Assembly (NCBI GenBank): GCA_016463385.1
Contig: JAEMRL010000048.1
Coordinates: forward strand, 1-10,423
Source: Thermoleophilia bacterium
Lineage (GTDB): Bacteria > Actinomycetota > Thermoleophilia > Miltoncostaeales > Miltoncostaeaceae
Length of the DNA stretch: 10,423 nt
Reading direction: 5' to 3'
Each line of letters begins with the position of its first letter. The stretch's first letter is position 1. The position numbers and the translations under genes were made by a program. The notes beneath the pieces are model-generated. The model did no database searches and had not been told where the DNA came from. It was given only the letters and a program-made list of their open reading frames with translations. Shown piece by piece: positions 1 through 4,648 of the stretch.

Positions 1-344
1 CCGACGCCGCCGGCCGTGCGGTAGCGGGCACTGCGGGTGGCGACGCTCCGCGCCCCCGAGCTCGCCTCGTCGGTGGGGAACCGGACGATGAGGCTGACCG
101 ACGGGTAGGCGACCGTGACCGCGTCGAGGTTGCGGTTGGCGGGCGCCTGCGGGTCGGGCGTGCGCGCGATGACCACCCCGTCGCCGCCGAGGACGCCGGC
201 GATCGTCGCGCGCTCCGCGCCGACCGATACGACCCCGATCGAGCGCCCGGGCACGATCCGGTCGCCGGCGGCGAGGGCGGGTGCGGCCAGGAGGCCGATC
301 GCCGTGGCCGTCGCCGTGGCGACGGCGAGGAGGTTCCCCCTCAT
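1..344 (-). CDS. Secreted protein of unknown function (C-terminal part outside window)
   Basis: I do not recognise this protein. The minus strand is open from an ATG at 344 to the window edge, giving the first 114 residues. Residues 1-26 form a clear Sec signal peptide: MRGN, a hydrophobic stretch, then APALAA as the likely cleavage region. The mature part begins GDRIVPGRSIG and is rich in Val, Ala, Gly and Arg, with repeated short beta-like stretches (IGVVSV, VVIART, VSLIVRF). It has no cysteine and no motif that I can name. An in-frame TAG lies 12 bases upstream of the ATG and no other start codon lies between, so the start is fixed. There is no Shine-Dalgarno sequence, but TAGGCT sits six bases before the ATG, suggesting a leaderless mRNA. 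The gene is divergent from the L,D-transpeptidase gene. Sure of: coding and secreted. Not known: function. Confidence 0.72.
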   Translation of the reverse strand, partial: MRGNLLAVATATATAIGLLAAPALAAGDRIVPGRSIGVVSVGAERATIAGVLGGDGVVIARTPDPQAPANRNLDAVTVAYPSVSLIVRFPTDEASSGARSVATRSARYRTAGGV

Positions 345-350
345 GCCCGG

Positions 351-356
351 AGCCTA
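351..356 (-). promoter_or_regulatory. Candidate -10 hexamer TAGGCT for a leaderless transcript
   Basis: TAGGCT on the minus strand fits the TAnnnT pattern of actinobacterial -10 elements. It is followed by exactly six bases and then the ATG at 344, so transcription would start at or next to the start codon. I see no convincing -35 hexamer. The assignment is inferred from position and from the absence of a Shine-Dalgarno sequence. Confidence 0.4.
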
Positions 357-415
357 TTCGCGGAGGCCCGCCGGACGCGAACGCCGATTCCGCGATCCCG
401 GTGTGAGGAGTCTGT

Positions 416-419
416 GAGG
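416..419 (+). promoter_or_regulatory. Ribosome binding site GAGG deciding the TTG start
   Basis: GAGG lies five bases before the TTG at 425 and supports that codon as the start of the L,D-transpeptidase gene. The competing in-frame GTG at 461 has no comparable site in front of it. Confidence 0.5.
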
Positions 420-424
420 TCGGG

Positions 425-1204
425 TTGTATCGGGCGCCGCTCCCGTGTCTCATCCGACGCGTGCCCGTAGTCGCGTTCCTGCGGATTTCCGCAATCGTTG
501 TGCTGCTCTGCCTCGTCCCGCTCGCCTCCGCCGCCCCGGCTCCGGAGGTGGCGCCCGAGCCGGGGCCGCCCACCGCCGCCGTCTCCTGGACGGCGCAGAT
601 CACGCGCGCCGTCGCGGTGCGCAAGGCCCCGCGCGAGGACGCGAAGGTGGCCGCGCGCGTCACCACGTACACGGCGTTCTGGCGGCGCGCCCAGCAGCTG
701 ATGGTGCTCAGCACCGTCCAGACGGACCCGGCCACGGGGCGGCGCTGGGTGCTCGTGCGCCTCCCCGGACGGCCGAACCTCGGCCAGGGCTTCGTCCCCC
801 TCGACGCGGTCAAGCTGCGCGCCACGCGCACGCGGATCGTGGTGCGGCTCGGGGCGCGGAAGGTCGAGCTGTGGAAGTCGGGCCGGCGCGTCGCGCGCTG
901 GTCGGCCGCCGTCGGGACGGGCAGCACGCCGACCCCGACCGGCCTCTTCGCGGTGCAGGACCCGGTGCCCTCGGCGGGCTTCCAGCGCTCGTACCTCGGC
1001 CCGTACATCATCACGCTGACCGCCTACAGCCCGGTGCTCACCAGCTTCATGGGCGGCAACGGCCTGGTCGCCATCCACGGCACCAACGCCACCGGCCTGC
1101 TCGGCCAGGCGGTGAGCCACGGCTGCATCCGGATCACCAACGACGCCGTGACGCGCCTCTACTCGACCGTCGCCCCCGGCACCCCCGTGGAGATCGTCCG
1201 CTAG
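425..1204 (+). CDS. Secreted L,D-transpeptidase (YkuD family)
   Basis: Enzymes of this family form 3-3 cross-links in peptidoglycan, or attach proteins to it, outside the membrane, using a catalytic cysteine. The protein has 259 residues from the TTG. Residues about 20-37 are a hydrophobic signal segment ending in ASA, a likely signal peptidase I site. A Pro/Ala linker follows, then an SH3-like region (about 59-130), then the YkuD domain (about 135-258). The domain holds the family motif: HGT at 218-220 and SHGCIR at 231-236, with catalytic Cys234, so the active site looks intact. The length is normal for a single-domain secreted L,D-transpeptidase. The TTG start is supported by GAGG five bases upstream. 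GTG at 461 would give a shorter, more typical signal peptide and remains possible. The gene ends 61 bases before the convergent ABC transporter operon, with an inverted repeat between. It appears to be monocistronic. Confidence 0.93.
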   Translation: MYRAPLPCLIRRVPVVAFLRISAIVVLLCLVPLASAAPAPEVAPEPGPPTAAVSWTAQITRAVAVRKAPREDAKVAARVTTYTAFWRRAQQLMVLSTVQTDPATGRRWVLVRLPGRPNLGQGFVPLDAVKLRATRTRIVVRLGARKVELWKSGRRVARWSAAVGTGSTPTPTGLFAVQDPVPSAGFQRSYLGPYIITLTAYSPVLTSFMGGNGLVAIHGTNATGLLGQAVSHGCIRITNDAVTRLYSTVAPGTPVEIVR

Positions 1205-1221
1205 ACCGAGCGGGTGGGGGC

Positions 1222-1258
1222 GCGCCAATTGGCGCATCGCTCATGCGCCAATTGGCGC
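1222..1258. repeat. Double palindrome forming a 16-bp inverted repeat; possible bidirectional terminator
   Basis: Two copies of the perfect 14-base palindrome GCGCCAATTGGCGC lie at 1222-1235 and 1245-1258. They sit within a larger inverted repeat, GCGCCAATTGGCGCAT (1222-1237) facing ATGCGCCAATTGGCGC (1243-1258), with a five-base loop CGCTC. The second copy also extends to a 16-base palindrome (1244-1259). The element fills the gap between the stop of the L,D-transpeptidase gene (1204) and the stop of the ABC ATPase gene (1266). That position suits a two-way transcription terminator, although there is no T tract on either side. The centres of the two palindromes are 23 bases apart, about two helical turns, so a pair of protein binding sites or a dispersed repeat is the alternative. 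Confidence 0.75.
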
Positions 1259-1265
1259 AGGGACC

Positions 1266-2024
1266 CTAGAGGCGCCCGGCCTCGAGCACGCGTCGGAGGA
1301 ACTGCTGGGTCTCCGGCCGCTCCGGGGCCGAGAAGATGCGCCCGGGATCACCGCGCTCGAGCACGCGCCCCTCGTGAAGGAAGCAGACCTCGTCGGCCAC
1401 CTCGCGGGCGAAGGCCATCTCATGGGTCGCGATCACCATGGTCATGCCCTGCTCCTTCAGCCCGCGCACCAACGCGAGCACCTCGCCCACCAGTTCCGGG
1501 TCGAGCGCGCTGGTCACCTCGTCGAGCAGGAGCGCGCGGGGGTGCGTGGCCAGAGCCCGGACGATCGCCACGCGCTGCTGCTGGCCGCCCGAGAGCCGGT
1601 CGGGGTAGTCGCCCTCGCGCCCCTGCAGGCCGAAGCGCGCGAGCAGCTCGCGCGCCGCCGCCTCGGCCTCGGCGCGGCCCACGCCGTGCGAGCGCATCGG
1701 GGCGAGCACCACGTTCTGCAGCACGGTGAGGTGCGGGAAGAGGTTGAAGGCCTGGAACACCAGGCCGAGACGACGGCGCACCCCGACCGCCGCGCACGAG
1801 GGGTCGGTGATCACCTGGCCGTCGAGGAAGACGTCGCCGTCGTCGATCGTCTCGAGCAGGTCGATGCAGCGCAGCAGCGTCGACTTCCCCGAGCCCGAGG
1901 CCCCGATCAGCGCGACGGCCCGGTGCTCCCCCACCTCGAGGTCGATGCCGCGCAGCACCTCGCGGTCGCCGTACGCCTTGGTCACCCCGCGCACCTCGAG
2001 CACGGGCGGCGGCGCGGCGCTCAC
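1266..2024 (-). CDS. ABC transporter ATP-binding protein, polar amino acid type
   Basis: This is the cytoplasmic ATPase that powers the uptake system encoded with the two genes upstream. It has 252 residues, the usual length for the GlnQ/HisP group. Walker A is GASGSGKST at 41-49 (Lys47), the Q-loop is Gln91 in VFQAFNLFPHLT, the signature is LSGGQQQ at 144-150, Walker B is RALLLDE with Asp168 and Glu169, the D-loop is SALD at 172-175, and the switch histidine is His201. All elements are intact. Val170 replaces the proline usual in DEPTSALDP. The GTG start at 2024 overlaps the permease stop in the sequence GTGA, giving four bases of overlap and likely translational coupling. The same frame stays open further upstream inside the permease gene, but only this start gives a normal N-terminus. 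It is the last gene of the operon. The substrate cannot be read from this subunit. Confidence 0.95.
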   Translation of the reverse strand: MSAAPPPVLEVRGVTKAYGDREVLRGIDLEVGEHRAVALIGASGSGKSTLLRCIDLLETIDDGDVFLDGQVITDPSCAAVGVRRRLGLVFQAFNLFPHLTVLQNVVLAPMRSHGVGRAEAEAAARELLARFGLQGREGDYPDRLSGGQQQRVAIVRALATHPRALLLDEVTSALDPELVGEVLALVRGLKEQGMTMVIATHEMAFAREVADEVCFLHEGRVLERGDPGRIFSAPERPETQQFLRRVLEAGRL

Positions 2025-2872
2025 GCGGGCACCACGTGCCCCTGGCGGCGGCGCGCCTTCGCCTGCTGGCGGTCCACGATGCGGGCCAGCGGGACGGTGA
2101 CCGCCAGGTAGAGCATCGCCGCCGCGAGGAACGGGGTGAAGTTGAAGTCGGAGGCCGCGCTGATCTGGGCCACCCGGAACGCCTCCTGGGGGCCGAGGAT
2201 CGCGACCAGCGCCACGTCCTTCTGGAGGGAGATGAAGTCGTTGAGCAGCGGCGGCACGACCCGCCGCACGGCCTGGGGCACGATCACGTGGCGCATCGCC
2301 TGCGTCTCCGACAGCCCGACGGCCAGCGCGGCGGCCCGCTGGCTCGGATGCACCGAGTCGAGCCCTGCGCGGTAGACCTCCGCCACGTATGCCGTGTAGC
2401 AGAGCGCGAGTCCGATCCCGCCCAGGATGATCGGGTCCTCCACCAGCCAGTCGGGCGCGATCCCGAGCGCCGGCACCCCGAAGCCGATCAGGTAGACGAC
2501 CAGGATCACCGGCACGCCGCGCATGACGTCGGTGAACACGGTGGCCAGCAGCCGCATGGGGAACAGGGCCGGAGCGCGGCTGCTGCGCACCAGCGCGACG
2601 CCGAGGGCCAGCACGAGCACCACGGCCTCGACGACCAGGAACAGCTTCACGTCGAGCCAGAAGCCGCGCAGGACATCGGGGAACGAGTCGCGGAACACCT
2701 CCCACGAGAAGAAGGTGCGCTGCACGTCCTCCCAGCCCGGGCTGGAGACGATGAGGAGCGCCAGCCCGCCGAGGACCACGACGGACGACACCGCCGCCAC
2801 GACCGAACCGCGCCGGGCATGACGGCGCCGGGCCGCCTCACGGGCGGCCCGGCGATCGGGGGCGATGTCCAC
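2021..2872 (-). CDS. ABC transporter permease, polar amino acid (HisM/GlnP) type
   Basis: This is the membrane subunit of the uptake system. It has 283 residues. The N-terminal 22 residues are strongly basic (RRAAREAARRRHARR) and cytoplasmic. Membrane segments are visible at about 24-44, 73-96, 108-132, 146-166 and 244-264. The ATPase-contacting EAA loop follows EVYRAGLDSVHP (165-176), with QRAAALAVGLS at 178-188 and the conserved Gly186. FTDVMRGVPVILVVY (113-127) is also typical of the His/Glu/Gln permease family. The start is GTG at 2872, 24 bases after the stop of the binding-protein gene, with no clear Shine-Dalgarno sequence, so reinitiation from the upstream gene is likely. Only one permease gene is present, so the membrane unit is probably a homodimer, as in some members of this family. 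Substrate unknown. Confidence 0.93.
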   Translation of the reverse strand: MDIAPDRRAAREAARRRHARRGSVVAAVSSVVVLGGLALLIVSSPGWEDVQRTFFSWEVFRDSFPDVLRGFWLDVKLFLVVEAVVLVLALGVALVRSSRAPALFPMRLLATVFTDVMRGVPVILVVYLIGFGVPALGIAPDWLVEDPIILGGIGLALCYTAYVAEVYRAGLDSVHPSQRAAALAVGLSETQAMRHVIVPQAVRRVVPPLLNDFISLQKDVALVAILGPQEAFRVAQISAASDFNFTPFLAAAMLYLAVTVPLARIVDRQQAKARRRQGHVVPA

Positions 2873-2896
2873 CGGCGGCGGTTCGCCCGGCCCCTG

Positions 2897-3763
2897 CTAC
2901 TCCAGCGCCAGCACCGGCGCCTCGGCGCCGATCCACTCCTCGGTGATCGCGGCGAGCTCGCCCGAGTCGCGCAGGCTGTCGATCGCGCCCGAGACGCATG
3001 CGGTCAGCGCGGAGTCCTTCTCGAGCACCGCGCCCCAGTCGTCGCCGCCCGGCGCCTCGAACTGGCCGACCAGCGTCGAGCCCTCGACCACGGCGTCGCG
3101 GAGGTAGAGCGTCGTCGGCAGGTCCGTGACGATCGCGTCGACCTGGCCGTTCTTGAGGGCCCGCACGACGTCGTTGGAGTCGTTGAAGACCCGCACCTGC
3201 TTGCCGGGTGCGATGACCGCGTTGACGGCGTCGAGGCTGGTGGTGCCGACCTGCACGCCGATCTGGGCGTCCTTGAGCTCGGTCACCGTGGTGGCGTCGG
3301 CGAACTCGGAGTCACCGGCCACGAGCACGCCCTGCGGGGTCGTGTAGTACGGCGACGAGAAGTCGGCGCCGGCCTGCCGCTCGGCGTTGATCGAGACCTG
3401 GTTGAGGTCGAAGTCGAACTTCTTCGGGCCCGGCGCGAAGGTCGAGTTGAACGGCACCCGGATCCACTTGACCTCCTCGGCGGTGAAGCCGAGCTCCTCG
3501 GCGACCGCGTAGGCGACCGCGCTCTCGAAGCCCTTGCCCGAGGTCGGGTCGTCGTCGATCACGTAGGGCGGGAAGGCGGGCGAGTCGGTCGCGACCGTCA
3601 GCGTGCCCGGCGTGACGAGGGCGAGGTCGGCCTTCTGGCACGCCGTCGCGGTGGTCTGCGAGGTGGACGAGGCCGCGTCATCGTCGTCGCCGCAGGCGGC
3701 GAGCGAGACGGCGGCGATCGCCGTGAGGGCGACGGCGAGGATCGAGCGGGGGATCTTCGGCAT
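2897..3763 (-). CDS. Substrate-binding lipoprotein, family 3 (polar amino acid ABC transporter)
   Basis: This protein would capture the solute outside the membrane and deliver it to the permease encoded next. It has 288 residues. A lipoprotein signal occupies residues 1-23, with lipobox LAAC and acylated Cys24, followed by an acidic GDDDD linker. The family 3 binding fold starts near residue 52 with GTLTVATDSPAFPPYV, followed by GFESAVAYAVAEELGF. The second lobe shows VGTTSLDAV and NGQVDAIVTDLPT, the usual hinge and ligand-lobe pattern. The ATG at 3763 follows a weak GGGA-like site. It is the first gene of a three-gene operon. Family membership suggests an amino acid or related small polar compound. 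The exact ligand cannot be told from the sequence, and no biosynthetic or catabolic neighbour helps. Confidence 0.93.
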   Translation of the reverse strand: MPKIPRSILAVALTAIAAVSLAACGDDDDAASSTSQTTATACQKADLALVTPGTLTVATDSPAFPPYVIDDDPTSGKGFESAVAYAVAEELGFTAEEVKWIRVPFNSTFAPGPKKFDFDLNQVSINAERQAGADFSSPYYTTPQGVLVAGDSEFADATTVTELKDAQIGVQVGTTSLDAVNAVIAPGKQVRVFNDSNDVVRALKNGQVDAIVTDLPTTLYLRDAVVEGSTLVGQFEAPGGDDWGAVLEKDSALTACVSGAIDSLRDSGELAAITEEWIGAEAPVLALE

Positions 3764-3842
3764 GCGGGTTCCCGGTGTCGCCGGGCGCCGCCGTCCGGTG
3801 GCCGGTCCGCGCCCGAGGTGTGTCGAAACGGTGACGGCCGCG

Positions 3843-3848
3843 AGCGTA
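3843..3848 (-). promoter_or_regulatory. Weak candidate -10 (TACGCT) of the ABC operon
   Basis: TACGCT on the minus strand fits TAnnnT and lies about 80 bases before the binding-protein start, inside a 202-base gap (3764-3965) with no gene. No -35 hexamer is convincing. I see nothing else in this gap beyond GC-rich sequence. Confidence 0.2.
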
Positions 3849-3965
3849 CCGGGCGGCGAACCCCTGCGCCACGCCCTCGCACCCCGATCCCACCGGCGGC
3901 CGACCGGCCCCGTGGGAGCCGCGCGCCGCGGCCCCCACAGGCGGATCGGGTCCCGCCACCGGGCC

Positions 3966-4157
3966 TCAGCCGGTCAGTGCCTTCGCCGGCATCCGGCCGG
4001 CGATCACCTCATGCCACGCGAGCGCCCAGGCGAGCCTGGGGAACTCACCGTTCGCGTAGCGCTGCTCGAACTGCTGGGACGTCATGCCGGACTTGGCCTC
4101 GAAACACTCCAGCGTGGAGGTGTCGCGGTCCGCGATCTCCATCTCCGAGGTGAACAC
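3966..4157 (-). CDS. Small protein of unknown function (63 aa)
   Basis: I do not recognise this protein with certainty. It begins with GTG at 4157, preceded by a good ribosome binding site AAGGGAG five bases away, and has 63 residues. The same frame is open further upstream, but that part reads as arginine/proline-rich noise, so I chose the GTG. The protein is acidic at its start (FTSEMEIADRDTSTLECFEA), then has KSGMTSQQFEQRYANGEF followed by a helical Trp/Ala/His stretch (RLAWALAWHEVIAGR). The pattern 'GMT-x3-F-x2-RY-x-x-GEF' recalls small helical proteins often found in toxin-antitoxin neighbourhoods, but no toxin gene is beside it. That likeness is from memory and is weak. There is no signal peptide or membrane segment. 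It lies between tRNA-Val and the ABC operon, all on the same strand, with a 202-base gap before the ABC operon. It appears to be transcribed alone. Confidence 0.7.
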   Translation of the reverse strand: MFTSEMEIADRDTSTLECFEAKSGMTSQQFEQRYANGEFPRLAWALAWHEVIAGRMPAKALTG

Positions 4158-4162
4158 GTCGG

Positions 4163-4169
4163 CTCCCTT
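4163..4169 (-). promoter_or_regulatory. Strong ribosome binding site AAGGGAG
   Basis: AAGGGAG is followed by the five-base spacer CCGAC and the GTG at 4157. It fixes the start of the 63-residue protein and is among the clearest Shine-Dalgarno sequences in the window. Confidence 0.65.
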
Positions 4170-4240
4170 TTCCTGTCGCTGTCCCCGGCGCCCATGGTGA
4201 GCGACCGCCTTCATGTGCCCCATCGGCTGACGCAGACGGG

Positions 4241-4268
4241 ATGATAGGCGCCTCTCTCGATTCGAGAG
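4241..4268 (-). promoter_or_regulatory. Candidate promoter -10 (TATCAT) with 15-base operator-like palindrome
   Basis: On the minus strand, TATCAT at 4246-4241 matches TATAAT at five of six positions. Seven bases upstream of it is the perfect 7-1-7 palindrome CTCTCGAATCGAGAG (4254-4268), which covers the -35 to spacer region where a repressor or activator would bind. No TTGACA-like -35 is seen, in keeping with an activator-dependent or repressed promoter. It would drive the 63-residue protein gene with a leader of roughly 75 bases. The rest of the 4158-4397 gap holds no gene, only a short GC-rich repeat CCCCC-GGA-GGGGG at 4317-4329. Confidence 0.4.
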
Positions 4269-4397
4269 GGTGGTGGAACCCATTCTTGAGAAACCGCGTC
4301 GCGGCGCGACCGGGCTCCCCCGGAGGGGGCATGCGGATGGCCCGCATGGCGCGCGCGCCTCGCCAGGACCGGAGGCCGACGGGGGCGGGGACACAAG

Positions 4398-4421
4398 AAG
4401 GGCCCCGTCTCCGGGGCCCTT
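4398..4421 (-). terminator. Intrinsic terminator after tRNA-Val
   Basis: Minus-strand sequence AAGGGCCCCG, loop GAGA, CGGGGCCCTT forms a ten-base-pair stem, followed by CTTGTGT. It starts seven bases beyond the 3' end of the tRNA. The T run is poor but usable for a high-GC genome. Confidence 0.75.
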
Positions 4422-4427
4422 TCCGTA

Positions 4428-4500
4428 TGGGCGTTACTGGGCTCGAACCAGTGACCCCCAGCTTGTCGAGCTGGTGCTCTCCCAACTGAGCTAAACGCCC
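4428..4500 (-). tRNA. tRNA-Val (anticodon GAC), with unusual C33
   Basis: Read on the minus strand, the 73 bases fold as a complete cloverleaf. The acceptor stem is GGGCGTT/AACGCCC with discriminator A73, the D stem is GCTC/GAGC, the anticodon stem is CCAGC/GCTGG with loop TCGACAA, the variable region is GGGTC, and the T stem is ACTGG/CCAGT with loop TTCGAGC. The anticodon at positions 34-36 is GAC, which reads the valine codons GUC and GUU. A35, C36 and A73 agree with valine identity. The 3' CCA is not encoded (TAC follows). Position 33, nearly always U, is C here (plus-strand base 4468). Everything else looks functional, including the extended -10 promoter upstream and the terminator downstream. 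Confidence 0.95.
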
Positions 4501-4510
4501 CGCGTGCGGC

Positions 4511-4519
4511 ACCATAGCA
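4511..4519 (-). promoter_or_regulatory. Extended -10 promoter (TGCTATGGT) of tRNA-Val
   Basis: TGC-TATGGT on the minus strand is an extended -10 element (TGn followed by TAnnnT), ending ten bases before the first base of the tRNA. That implies a leader of only a few bases, as usual for tRNA genes. No good -35 is seen, which an extended -10 can tolerate. Confidence 0.55.
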
Positions 4520-4639
4520 TCCGGTGTCCGGGCGATCCCCGCCTGGCCACGGGCGCCGGGGGGTTTCGCGCGGAGCCCACCGGGGCAGGATCCGACGGCC
4601 GGCGTCACGGCGCGGACCGGCGCGGGCCCGCCCCGATCC

Positions 4640-4643
4640 GGAG
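4640..4643 (+). promoter_or_regulatory. Ribosome binding site GGAG in front of an ATA codon
   Basis: GGAG is followed by the five-base spacer CATCC and then ATA at 4649. The ideal spacing is the main reason for placing the antiporter start at this non-standard codon rather than at GTG 4736. Confidence 0.5.
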
Positions 4644-4648
4644 CATCC

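Noticed and set aside
341..1237. 298-codon minus-strand frame opposite the L,D-transpeptidase gene
   Set aside because: The plus strand has an intact YkuD active site, while this frame is His/Arg/Asp-rich with no recognisable motif.
1222..1259. The double palindrome as a CRISPR or insertion-sequence end
   Set aside because: There are only two units with a seven-base gap, no flanking transposase or cas gene, and no target duplication.
2025..2705. Long N-terminal extension of the ABC ATPase frame to 2705
   Set aside because: It runs through the permease gene in another frame. The ATPase family starts near residue 1 of the GTG at 2024, which overlaps the permease stop in a typical GTGA.
4317..4329. 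CCCCC-GGA-GGGGG as a second terminator downstream of tRNA-Val
   Set aside because: The stem is only five base pairs with mismatched flanks and no T tract; the hairpin at 4398-4421 is far better.
4241..4494. Short plus-strand frames with sequences such as GLEPVTPSLSS and WARTSDPQLVELV, and minus-strand GRLAQLGEHQLDKL and FSSVGRAPARQ
   Set aside because: These are the well-known spurious peptides obtained by translating tRNA genes; they fall on tRNA-Val.
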